Assembly (NCBI GenBank): GCA_029262715.1
Contig: JAJCYX010000200.1
Coordinates: 1-5,697 of the forward strand
From: Chloroflexota bacterium
GTDB lineage: Bacteria > Chloroflexota > Dehalococcoidia > Lucifugimonadales > Lucifugimonadaceae
DNA: 5,697 nt
Direction: 5' to 3'
Under the pieces are notes generated by a model. It was given only the letters and a program-made list of their open reading frames with translations. It made no database searches and was not told where the DNA came from. Position numbers and translations under genes: made by a program. Shown one piece after another: positions 1 through 5,249 of the stretch. Each line of letters opens with the position of its first letter. Positions within the stretch are counted from its first letter, which is position 1.

Positions 1-6
1 GTCCGG

Positions 7-732
7 ATGGGGGCTCGTCGAGCCCACCTCTGTTTGCCCAACCTAACTTTAGAGGATGTTGTCAAAAATGGGCTTCTACGTCGAACGGGCCCATTATATG
101 CGCCAACTACCGGGGAGAAAGTCACTCTCTTGCCGATGAAGTCGATGGCCTCGGCGGCAGAGAGCCGAGCCTATGCCAAACAGGGGCAACAGGTTCTCGC
201 TAAGCTCAGCAGAGTTGGTCGCTCGGTTGGATCGGTGGAAGGGGAGGCCGTAAGAGGCGCCGTATTAAGAATTGGTGGAAAGGCTATCGTGCCAACTGTC
301 AGGACCGTAGTAATTCAGGAGAGTGCTCGAGACAGTCTCGTGCTACAGGCTCTGAAAGCGCCTGGTACTGCAGCGGCTGTAGGAACTCTAGCAATTGACG
401 GGGGTATTGAGTGCTATCGCTACTATGATGGGCGGATTAACAAGACCGAGTTAGCAGAGGGATTACAGGACGCAACGGCCAAAGCGGCGATGGTTGGAAC
501 TGCCGTGCAAGTCTTATACATCATGGCTGCGACACCCCATGGATTGATTGTGGCTGGTGTCGCCATCGTATCGTACGTGGCAGCCGATACGATCATCTCT
601 CAGCTTCGCAAAGAGCATGGTAGTCGCTTTGTAACGGTCGATGATTTGCGTGGCATTGCCCCTGATGAGTTCCTGAATAGTCTACCTCCCAGCTTGGCGG
701 ATCTAGCCGAGGGAGAAGACCAAGGAAACTAG
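7..732 (+). CDS. Hypothetical protein with C-terminal hydrophobic segments, possibly 5'-partial
   Basis: I do not recognise this 241-residue protein. Residues 1-110 are mostly polar and basic with short glycine-rich stretches. From residue 116 the protein becomes small-residue rich. It has a hydrophobic Ala/Gly stretch at about 117-131, then two likely membrane-spanning segments at about 159-176 and 178-198, the two separated only by a short His-Gly turn. The last 40 residues are polar and acidic. The two segments could form a membrane hairpin, so an inner-membrane location is plausible. The reading frame is open to the left edge (codons at 1-6 precede the ATG) and there is no room to see a ribosome binding site, so the true start may lie outside the window. 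It is the only rightward gene and converges on the leftward ubiquitin-like cluster, so it is probably a separate unit. No catalytic motif is visible. Confidence 0.65.
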   Translation: MGARRAHLCLPNLTLEDVVKNGLLRRTGPLYAPTTGEKVTLLPMKSMASAAESRAYAKQGQQVLAKLSRVGRSVGSVEGEAVRGAVLRIGGKAIVPTVRTVVIQESARDSLVLQALKAPGTAAAVGTLAIDGGIECYRYYDGRINKTELAEGLQDATAKAAMVGTAVQVLYIMAATPHGLIVAGVAIVSYVAADTIISQLRKEHGSRFVTVDDLRGIAPDEFLNSLPPSLADLAEGEDQGN

Positions 733-839
733 ACTGTCGGTCCCCTGTTGCCATTATTTGTCTCGTCGAGTTTCCAATGTGATAAGACCCTGCACGTTCG
801 GATAGCTAAAGAAAGTTCCTGAGATTCACTCAGCGAGAC

Positions 840-880
840 CCCCTTGCCCGCACAGGCAAGAGCCTGACACGGGCAAGGGG
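840..880. terminator. Nested hairpin between convergent genes, probable bidirectional terminator or 3' end structure
   Basis: Bases 840-850 (CCCCTTGCCCG) are perfectly complementary to 870-880 (CGGGCAAGGGG), giving an 11-bp GC-rich stem. The 19-nt loop contains a second stem, 853-857 (CAGGC) with 862-866 (GCCTG), around a 4-nt loop. The structure lies 108 nt after the stop of the rightward gene and 18 nt after the stop of the leftward TOPRIM gene, where transcripts from both strands should end. Neither side carries a U-run, so it is not a classical intrinsic terminator. It could instead be a Rho-linked or 3'-end-protecting hairpin. A weaker 5-bp hairpin (819-823 with 829-833) sits next to it. 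Confidence 0.6.
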
Positions 881-898
881 TGGAGCGTTCTAAGATAT

Positions 899-1531
899 CT
901 ACGATCCCACTAACCCGCGAATCATCTCCAACCAGCCAAGAACTTCACCCGAAGGATCACACTCTCTGAGGAGTTGTGCCGTCATACAGTCCACCGCCTC
1001 TCGATTGAGCCAGCGCTTGACTTGATGACGTGACCGCTTCCTGCTGCGTGTTGAAAGCTCTTCCCAAGCAAGCTCTCTCCGAGTGAGGTGATGAACCTTC
1101 TGGGCTACCATCTCGGCCACGTCGTCTTCATCGGTAAACAAAACCTTCAAACCACGGGCCGTATAGATTGCCTGGGGATGAAGATAATTCTCCATGTTGC
1201 GCTTCGAAGTAAGCTGGCCAACAGAGTTGGGAGACCGGTTGATTTCTTCGACCACAGCTTGCTGCTCAGTTGTCCTGGGTGGTGTATCCCGGTCAATCAG
1301 ATGAAACTCCGGTAGCCCAAGTGGCGCCAATCTTCCCAGCCATTCCCTCTGATCACTGCCTCCAGCAGGCAGAAACACAATCTGTTCTTGATCTTCCATC
1401 TGAGCCAAATCGACAATGGATGAATCTTCGAGGTACAGTCCATGGCTGATCCGCTTCAGGAACTCGATATCGTTTGTGCCCTCCACGACAATCAGCACGG
1501 GTCGCCGTTTACCAGTTGGGTCTGTACCCAT
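899..1531 (-). CDS. TOPRIM-domain protein, OLD-nuclease-like
   Basis: This 210-residue protein has the features of a stand-alone TOPRIM fold. Motif I is the strand VLIVVEG followed by E17-G-x-x-D21. Motif II is the acidic D80-R-D82 after a hydrophobic strand. A downstream motif K110-R-N-M-E114-N-Y-L resembles the Lys/Arg-Glu-Asn-Tyr segment seen in OLD-family and related TOPRIM nucleases. E17, D80 and D82 are the expected metal ligands, so a nucleic-acid cleavage or phosphotransfer role is plausible. The C-terminal third (about 150-180) is rich in Arg and Lys and could bind nucleic acid. There is no ATPase domain, unlike full OLD proteins. The start is supported by TAAGGA 6 nt upstream of the ATG. 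A terminator-like hairpin lies immediately upstream, so expression may be partly uncoupled from the genes before it. The TOPRIM fold is fairly sure; the activity and any link to ubiquitin-like conjugation are inference. Confidence 0.75.
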   Translation of the reverse strand: MGTDPTGKRRPVLIVVEGTNDIEFLKRISHGLYLEDSSIVDLAQMEDQEQIVFLPAGGSDQREWLGRLAPLGLPEFHLIDRDTPPRTTEQQAVVEEINRSPNSVGQLTSKRNMENYLHPQAIYTARGLKVLFTDEDDVAEMVAQKVHHLTRRELAWEELSTRSRKRSRHQVKRWLNREAVDCMTAQLLRECDPSGEVLGWLEMIRGLVGS

Positions 1532-1544
1532 ACAAAGTCCTTAT

Positions 1545-1584
1545 AAAAACAGCGGCAGCACAGATTTTGCTCTGTGCCACCGCT
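1545..1584 (-). terminator. Intrinsic terminator or attenuator ahead of the TOPRIM gene
   Basis: On the minus strand, bases 1584-1571 pair with 1564-1551 to give a 14-bp stem with two G-U pairs. The loop is GCAAAA. The stem is followed directly by TGTTTTT (1551-1545), which is the classical stem-plus-U-run form. It lies 25 nt beyond the stop of the 64-residue gene, and only 13 nt separate its U-run from the ATG of the TOPRIM gene, whose Shine-Dalgarno (1538-1542) follows at once. It would end the upstream operon transcript, or act as an attenuator or read-through control for the TOPRIM gene, because no space is left for a promoter after it. Confidence 0.75.
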
Positions 1585-1609
1585 TCATGATAGAAATCTT
1601 TGTGAGTGA

Positions 1610-1804
1610 TCAGGCGGGAACCGCAGACCGGCTGAACTGTTCCACAAACGGACTTCGTTTATCCGCAAGCCCGTCCCAATCAACCGTCTGGGGCTGACTC
1701 TCTTCCCACAGGGGGCCAACTTCTCGAAACCCACGCTCTTGAATCGTGCTGATGGATTCCCCGGTTGCCCGTGAGACTTGGCGTTCAATATCTGTTTGGG
1801 TCAT
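1610..1804 (-). CDS. Small hypothetical protein, possible helix-turn-helix
   Basis: A 64-residue protein that I cannot name. The ATG is well supported: AAGGAG lies 7 nt upstream (1812-1817). Residues 4-26 (from DIERQVSRATGES to TIQERGF) have the helix, Gly-containing turn, helix pattern of a minimal helix-turn-helix, as in short transcription regulators. The C-terminal half is acidic and aromatic (around VDWD, residues 41-44) with no clear fold. It lies 80 nt after the 182-residue gene and just before a strong terminator-like hairpin, so it is probably the last gene of the main operon. A role as a small DNA-binding regulator or a protein adaptor is a guess. The strong ribosome binding site and its position in a run of same-strand genes argue that it is real. 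Confidence 0.6.
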   Translation of the reverse strand: MTQTDIERQVSRATGESISTIQERGFREVGPLWEESQPQTVDWDGLADKRSPFVEQFSRSAVPA

Positions 1805-1884
1805 AGAACAACTCCTTGTAAAGAATTGAGACTGGAGAAAAGAACGGATCTTAGAGAACCCTGAAAACAGCCACGGCGCATCGT

Positions 1885-2433
1885 TTAGTCTTCGACGGCT
1901 GCAATCTCCTGGGCGGCATTTTGAAGTTGCGTTTGTTTGTCACCCAACAGTTCGGCGACTTTCGACCAGAGTTCCTTGATCTGCTTAGGTGAGGTGGCCA
2001 ACCAGACCGTATCGAGTAGGTTGTCTTTTTCCTCACGTAGATTCAAAACCCGCTGACCAATCTCGCTCCCCGCCAGTAACTCGTCTTCGTGAACGGTCTG
2101 TCGGCGAGTTACCGTGTTGTTCACTTCGCATTCGTAGCGGTACGAGTGAGAATCGTTGACGTCTTCAACGGGCACACCACGAACGTGAGCGACCATCGCT
2201 TTCTCGATCTGGCTTTCGCGCTTTTCCAGTGCGGACGTCTGCTGTTGGATCGCGTCCAGTTCCTTTTGCATTTCAGCCAACCCTAGCGAAACGAGAGCCT
2301 GATCATGTGCCTCCCGATGAATGCGTTCCATCAAGTGGGGTTCTTCCGCTAGAACCGCCTCAATTCGCTTGTCAATCCGAGCAGCAATCCGATCCTTCCA
2401 ATGTTCTTTTTCTGTAACGGTTAATCCTGCCAT
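1885..2433 (-). CDS. Helical/coiled-coil hypothetical protein
   Basis: A 182-residue, highly charged protein, predicted mainly alpha-helical and cytoplasmic. Residues 8-82 form long amphipathic helices with heptad-like Leu, Ile and Ala positions and likely coiled-coil character at about 52-82. A short middle section (about 84-112) holds a Val-Arg-Gly-Val-Pro-Val stretch and several Tyr. Residues 113-180 form another helical region with conserved-looking Trp144 and Trp156. No enzyme motif is visible. The start is firm: AAGGAG is 6 nt upstream of the ATG (2440-2445). It follows the E1-like gene after a 187-nt gap, so it may be a downstream member of the operon or be driven by its own promoter. 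It could be a scaffold, substrate or adaptor for the conjugation system, but nothing in the sequence shows which. I recall similar unnamed proteins in Planctomycetes, which I cannot verify here. Confidence 0.7.
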   Translation of the reverse strand: MAGLTVTEKEHWKDRIAARIDKRIEAVLAEEPHLMERIHREAHDQALVSLGLAEMQKELDAIQQQTSALEKRESQIEKAMVAHVRGVPVEDVNDSHSYRYECEVNNTVTRRQTVHEDELLAGSEIGQRVLNLREEKDNLLDTVWLATSPKQIKELWSKVAELLGDKQTQLQNAAQEIAAVED

Positions 2434-2620
2434 GCAAGACTCCTTGTTGTTCAGTGTTTTGATTGGTTATTGTCCGCCACTTTGATTGCCCGCCTCGCAC
2501 GTGAAGCTGGGGCAATAAGGTGGTTGAATACTGGGCGTCGAGAGAGACGCAAAGAACAGCGAGTGTGAGCAAGATTCGCTATCAGGGATGGGATCTTGCA
2601 GAGCGGCTTTGGGCAACACC

Positions 2621-3289
2621 CTAAGTCACGGTCCACTCACCCGCCAGTAAGTTGAGCGTCGTATCGAAGTCGACTGGTATATCACGAAGCCAGCGAGTGA
2701 ACTGGTGGAGCATCACCCCTGCTGCAATGCTGGCGGTATAAATGGTGCTACGAGAGGTGCAACTTCCCTGCTGAGCCTCTGCTTGGGGAAACAAGGTTTC
2801 CTCGTAACGATTTGGCTCACCTGTACGACTCAGAGCCAAGATTCGAATCACCTCACCCAGCATGCGACCGTCCGCCCAGAACTGGCAACGACTACGGGCC
2901 GATCTCCAGATAGCAGCCCGAGCGGCGATCGAATCGACACAACAAAAGACCGCTTCTCCAATGTCCAGTTTGGCACGGTACCGGTCCTGAACCGTGGTCA
3001 CCTGGATTGAACGATCCAAGCGATGAATCGCTTCGGAGGTAGCCAACACCTTCGCCTGGCCAATATCGTCGACCAGATAGCCCTGGGTTGTTACGTTGGT
3101 TAGATCGACGGTGTCAAAATCCACCAACTGGATTTTCCTTGCGCCAAGGGCCGCTAGTTGAATTGCCACTTGCCGTCCGATGGCTCCGACACCCAGGACC
3201 GAACAGCTTATGCTCTCTAGACGATCCTCTGGAACCAACTCACTCTGGCGCGTAAATCGATTGGGTCGAGTGATGTTTTTGAAAATCAT
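2621..3289 (-). CDS. E1/ThiF-like ubiquitin-activating enzyme
   Basis: A 222-residue protein of the ThiF/MoeB/E1 adenylating fold. It should use ATP to adenylate the C-terminus of the neighbouring ubiquitin-like protein and may hold it as a thioester. Visible motifs are the N-terminal RFTRQ (11-15), the nucleotide-binding loop G33-V-G-A-I-G38, the acidic VDFDTVDLTN (56-65, with D57 and D59), D119 in CVDS, and a candidate catalytic cysteine C177 in GSCTSRS followed by a hydrophobic helix. The paired CxxC zinc motifs of MoeB and ThiF are absent, and the usual NxxRQ reads N65-V-T-T-Q69. I start at the ATG at 3289 rather than the TTG one codon earlier. The ATG overlaps the JAB stop by one base (TGATG) and has AAAGGA 8 nt upstream. 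The short length fits the stand-alone bacterial E1s found with E2 and JAB genes. Confidence 0.88.
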   Translation of the reverse strand: MIFKNITRPNRFTRQSELVPEDRLESISCSVLGVGAIGRQVAIQLAALGARKIQLVDFDTVDLTNVTTQGYLVDDIGQAKVLATSEAIHRLDRSIQVTTVQDRYRAKLDIGEAVFCCVDSIAARAAIWRSARSRCQFWADGRMLGEVIRILALSRTGEPNRYEETLFPQAEAQQGSCTSRSTIYTASIAAGVMLHQFTRWLRDIPVDFDTTLNLLAGEWTVT

Positions 3290-3984
3290 CAAACAAGTCC
3301 TTTCAACGGTTCTTCGTCCACGGAATACTCAAACCAAGGATCGAGCCAATTGTCTGGTGGTTCTTCCTCCCTGGGAAACTCAATTCGTGACTCGGGGTTT
3401 TGAACTGGATTGTAAAGAGGTTCTGGACTTTTGACGTGTTCCAGATACTCCCTTTCCCAGGCCTCTGGATCACAACCCCCAAAAGGTTGTTCCCAGCCAA
3501 CGTGGACTGGGATTTCAAGCTCGGCGCCTGGCCCAACGTGGAAACGAAGCCGGGCATAGGAGAGACCTTCGCGAGCCAGAATGAACATCACTGCCCAATC
3601 CGAGTTACCAAACACTCGACTGAAAGTCCGTTCGTCGGTCAGGCTGGGTAGCGGACATTCTCCCGGATGGGTATGAACCCAGATTCGAGCAAACTCCTCT
3701 GGCCGTCTTCCCAGATCGACTTGTCGGTCAAAGTAGTCGGCCACTGATCGGTCATCGAATGCGACGTTTGCCCAGGAGCCGACCTGCTGGACGAGTTGGA
3801 TATCCTGGATCCACAATAAGTCGTCACTTGCGGCGATTCCAAATCCACCGACTTCTGTTTCTCCATAATCACGTAGATAGAGCAGTTTCGCCCAGGCGGT
3901 TGGGCTGAAGCGAAGTGACGTGGTTTCCGCCAGATTCTTCAGAGTCGGCCGGTTCCAGACCTTGTTCTTCGGTTTGTTGATCAT
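3289..3984 (-). CDS. JAB/JAMM (MPN) metalloprotease, candidate deubiquitinase
   Basis: A 231-residue protein of the JAB/MPN+ zinc protease family, which cleaves after ubiquitin-like C-termini or removes them from targets. The full catalytic set is visible: E44 in EVGGFG, H104-T-H106-P, S114 and D117 in the form HxHPx7SxxD, preceded by a helix (about 27-41) typical of the fold. After the core (to about 155) there is a C-terminal extension of some 75 residues that is acidic and rich in Pro and Trp. The start is taken at 3984, with AAAGGTG 11 nt upstream. This places the first codon right after the last cysteine codon of the E2 gene and gives a 116-nt overlap. An ATG at 4011 (240 residues) is the alternative. 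No later ATG precedes the JAB core, so a large overlap is unavoidable. The gene ends in TGATG shared with the E1 start. Confidence 0.88.
   Translation of the reverse strand: MINKPKNKVWNRPTLKNLAETTSLRFSPTAWAKLLYLRDYGETEVGGFGIAASDDLLWIQDIQLVQQVGSWANVAFDDRSVADYFDRQVDLGRRPEEFARIWVHTHPGECPLPSLTDERTFSRVFGNSDWAVMFILAREGLSYARLRFHVGPGAELEIPVHVGWEQPFGGCDPEAWEREYLEHVKSPEPLYNPVQNPESRIEFPREEEPPDNWLDPWFEYSVDEEPLKGLV
3298..3303 (-). promoter_or_regulatory. Ribosome binding site for the E1-like gene
   Basis: AAAGGA on the minus strand lies 8 nt before the ATG at 3289, inside the last codons of the JAB gene. With the TGATG junction this favours coupled translation and the ATG over the TTG at 3292. Confidence 0.55.
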
Positions 3985-4918
3985 GACAATCGGAACACCT
4001 TTCTTGGTCATCGAGGCAATCCTGGCAAAATTCCTTGCCACAGTGTGAGCACTGTTTGCTGCAGGAGTTACAGCGCTTCTCACAGCACTCTTCGCAGCTC
4101 GTAACACACTCCACACAAAAGATTCCATCGCAGTCAGAGCAACTGAAATAGCACTCCCCACAGACGATAGTCTCGCACTTTTCGCAAGAATATCGCTCGT
4201 CGTCGCAGATGGTATCCCCACAGTCCGCACACTCCACTCCGTACCAATTGGGAAGTGAAACGAATGGGCTGGCAGAGTTGTACGTTCGCAATAGGGAGGC
4301 GACCAATTCAAAGAAATCGAGCAAGCGGCCTTGCTCTAGGGCCTTACGAATCGGCAGATGTCCCGCCCCTTCGCATACCACCTCGTCTTGCACGTGAGGA
4401 TGAGTGACACAGTCATTGGTCGCCGCCGGATTGGCGTCCAAGGCGAACACTCGATAGTTGTGAGGATGACCTTCAGTGAGTTTGCCCCAGTCCAGGCGGA
4501 TCTCAAAAGTACCCAGATAGACACCTTCTAGTTCGAGTGGTTCGGTAACGACCGAAAGCATATGCTCTCGTCGATGGAACCTCACATCGTCGAATTCCCT
4601 GTAGAGCGTGACTAAGTCAGCATAGAGATCGTTGATCGATGTCTGGGACAATTCATATGCAGAAGGGGTGAGGCTCCTATCGAGTCCCGTCAACTCACTC
4701 TGTATCTGAAGCAATCCGGTTCTTAGTTCCTGCCGCAGTCGCTCTGCGGCAAGTTGCCAGCCTCGCCGCTCCGCCTGACATATCCTCCGCAGAAGACGCT
4801 CACTCTGTCGCCAAGAGGCCTGAGGTAATTGATTGTTTGCCCGGCTGGAATGTTCCTTCACAATTTGCTCGTGAATCAAAACCGCCAACCGAGCTAGTTG
4901 CTTTTCTTGGGGTGTCAT
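3869..4918 (-). CDS. E2-like conjugating enzyme fused to C-terminal Cys-rich zinc array (RING-like E3 candidate)
   Basis: A 349-residue multidomain protein. Residues 1-125 are mostly helical and charged. Residues about 128-226 look like a divergent E2 (UBC) core: beta strands (VYLGTFEIRLDW, 133-144), then H173-P-H175 and, seven residues on, C182 in VVCEG, followed by a long helix (about 190-213) and Trp225. The HPx...C arrangement matches the HPN...C of E2 enzymes, so C182 is the predicted thioester cysteine. Residues 230-311 hold 22 Cys as five 15-residue units of CxxC-x4-CxxC-x3 and a final CxxC. They probably bind several zinc ions and may recruit targets as an E3-like module. The last 38 residues are polar and overlap the JAB gene. 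The ATG overlaps the Ubl stop (ATGA), with GAGGG 9 nt upstream. The E2 assignment rests on motif, order and neighbours. Whether the array is a true RING is unproven. Confidence 0.8.
   Translation of the reverse strand: MTPQEKQLARLAVLIHEQIVKEHSSRANNQLPQASWRQSERLLRRICQAERRGWQLAAERLRQELRTGLLQIQSELTGLDRSLTPSAYELSQTSINDLYADLVTLYREFDDVRFHRREHMLSVVTEPLELEGVYLGTFEIRLDWGKLTEGHPHNYRVFALDANPAATNDCVTHPHVQDEVVCEGAGHLPIRKALEQGRLLDFFELVASLLRTYNSASPFVSLPNWYGVECADCGDTICDDERYSCEKCETIVCGECYFSCSDCDGIFCVECVTSCEECCEKRCNSCSKQCSHCGKEFCQDCLDDQERCSDCHDQQTEEQGLEPADSEESGGNHVTSLQPNRLGETALST
3996..4002 (-). promoter_or_regulatory. Ribosome binding site for the JAB gene inside the E2 gene
   Basis: The minus strand reads AAAGGTG, 11 nt before the ATG at 3984. 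It lies within the codons just before the last CxxC pair of the E2 fusion. It supports the 3984 start; the alternative ATG at 4011 has a shorter AGGA match 8 nt upstream. Confidence 0.45.
4007..4231 (-). repeat. Five tandem 15-residue CxxC-x4-CxxC-x3 units within the E2 fusion
   Basis: Protein residues 230-304 of the E2 fusion divide exactly into five 15-residue units that begin at Cys 230, 245, 260, 275 and 290. In each unit Cys occupy positions 1, 4, 9 and 12. The exceptions are that unit 1 has Glu at position 12 and unit 4 has one extra Cys (C279). Position 8 is hydrophobic (Ile, Val or Phe) in four of the five units. A last pair, C308 and C311, follows three residues out of phase. The regular spacing suggests one zinc-binding module duplicated in tandem, with metal ligands probably shared between neighbouring CxxC pairs. 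Confidence 0.9.
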
Positions 4919-5139
4919 CCGAGTGCGCCCTCGATCTTAGTGGGTGTAAACGAGATACGATCACCTGCTTGCAGCACCTGGTCCGCCGGACAGGGCTGAC
5001 GGTTGACCCGAATCAGATAGTGACTCGGCTGAGCCGAACCAATCTGCCGTTTAAACAGTTCGGTGACTGTTGTGCCTTCGCTCACGTCCACGTAGTCGGC
5101 GAAGCCTCCGCCGTCGTTGTTGATGACGAGGATTTTCAT
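4915..5139 (-). CDS. Ubiquitin-like beta-grasp protein (ThiS/MoaD-like)
   Basis: A 74-residue protein with the size and layout of ThiS, MoaD and bacterial ubiquitin-like proteins. Strand 1 is KILVINN, strand 2 is about 13-19, helix 1 is about 24-33 (VTELFKRQIG), strand 3 is YLIRVNRQP (41-49), and the AGDRISFTPTK segment (58-68) gives the GD turn and final strand seen in sulfur carriers. The protein ends KIEGALG with a single terminal glycine, not Gly-Gly. It is the predicted modifier activated by the E1 and carried by the E2 in the next genes. AAAAGGA lies 7 nt upstream of the ATG and the stop overlaps the E2 start by 4 nt (ATGA). A sulfur-carrier role in thiamine or molybdopterin synthesis is unlikely, because no such pathway genes are nearby and E2 and JAB genes are. 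Confidence 0.87.
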   Translation of the reverse strand: MKILVINNDGGGFADYVDVSEGTTVTELFKRQIGSAQPSHYLIRVNRQPCPADQVLQAGDRISFTPTKIEGALG

Positions 5140-5249
5140 GAAGAATTCCTTTTTGGGTAGAGAGTGATTGTTGAGAGTACGTACTGGATTTCTGCCTGGA
5201 TCGCCGCTTTCGCAGCAGGTAACTGAAACGCTTCAAAGAGAAGGAGCCG

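Noticed and set aside
2434..2620. Possible extra small gene or promoter in the 187-nt gap between the E1 gene and the 182-residue gene
   Set aside because: The short open frames have no ribosome binding site and no protein-like pattern, and I found no convincing -35/-10 pair. A CACGTG palindrome and a 3-bp GGG/CCC stem just after the E1 stop are too weak to call.
2705..3010. Plus-strand open frame of 101 codons inside the E1 gene
   Set aside because: It lies wholly antisense to a well-supported E1 gene, has no domain pattern, and has no clear ribosome binding site.
3985..4311. N-terminal extension of the JAB frame to an ATG at 4311 (340 residues)
   Set aside because: The extra region is low-complexity Ser/Ala/Val sequence read out of frame from the Cys-rich codons of the E2 gene, so it is a shadow. 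The JAB core starts only after about residue 130 of that longer reading.
4915..5139. Reading the small beta-grasp protein as a thiamine or molybdopterin sulfur carrier (ThiS or MoaD)
   Set aside because: The fold is shared, but the next genes are E2-like, JAB and E1, with no thiamine or molybdopterin genes, and the C-terminus is not Gly-Gly.
4837..5160. Plus-strand open frame of 107 codons across the Ubl and E2 start region
   Set aside because: It is antisense to two genes recognised by their motifs and shows no protein-like features of its own.
5140..5249. Possible internal promoter or terminator in the 110-nt gap before the Ubl gene
   Set aside because: No stem with a U-run and no clear promoter boxes were seen; only the Ubl ribosome binding site is supported.
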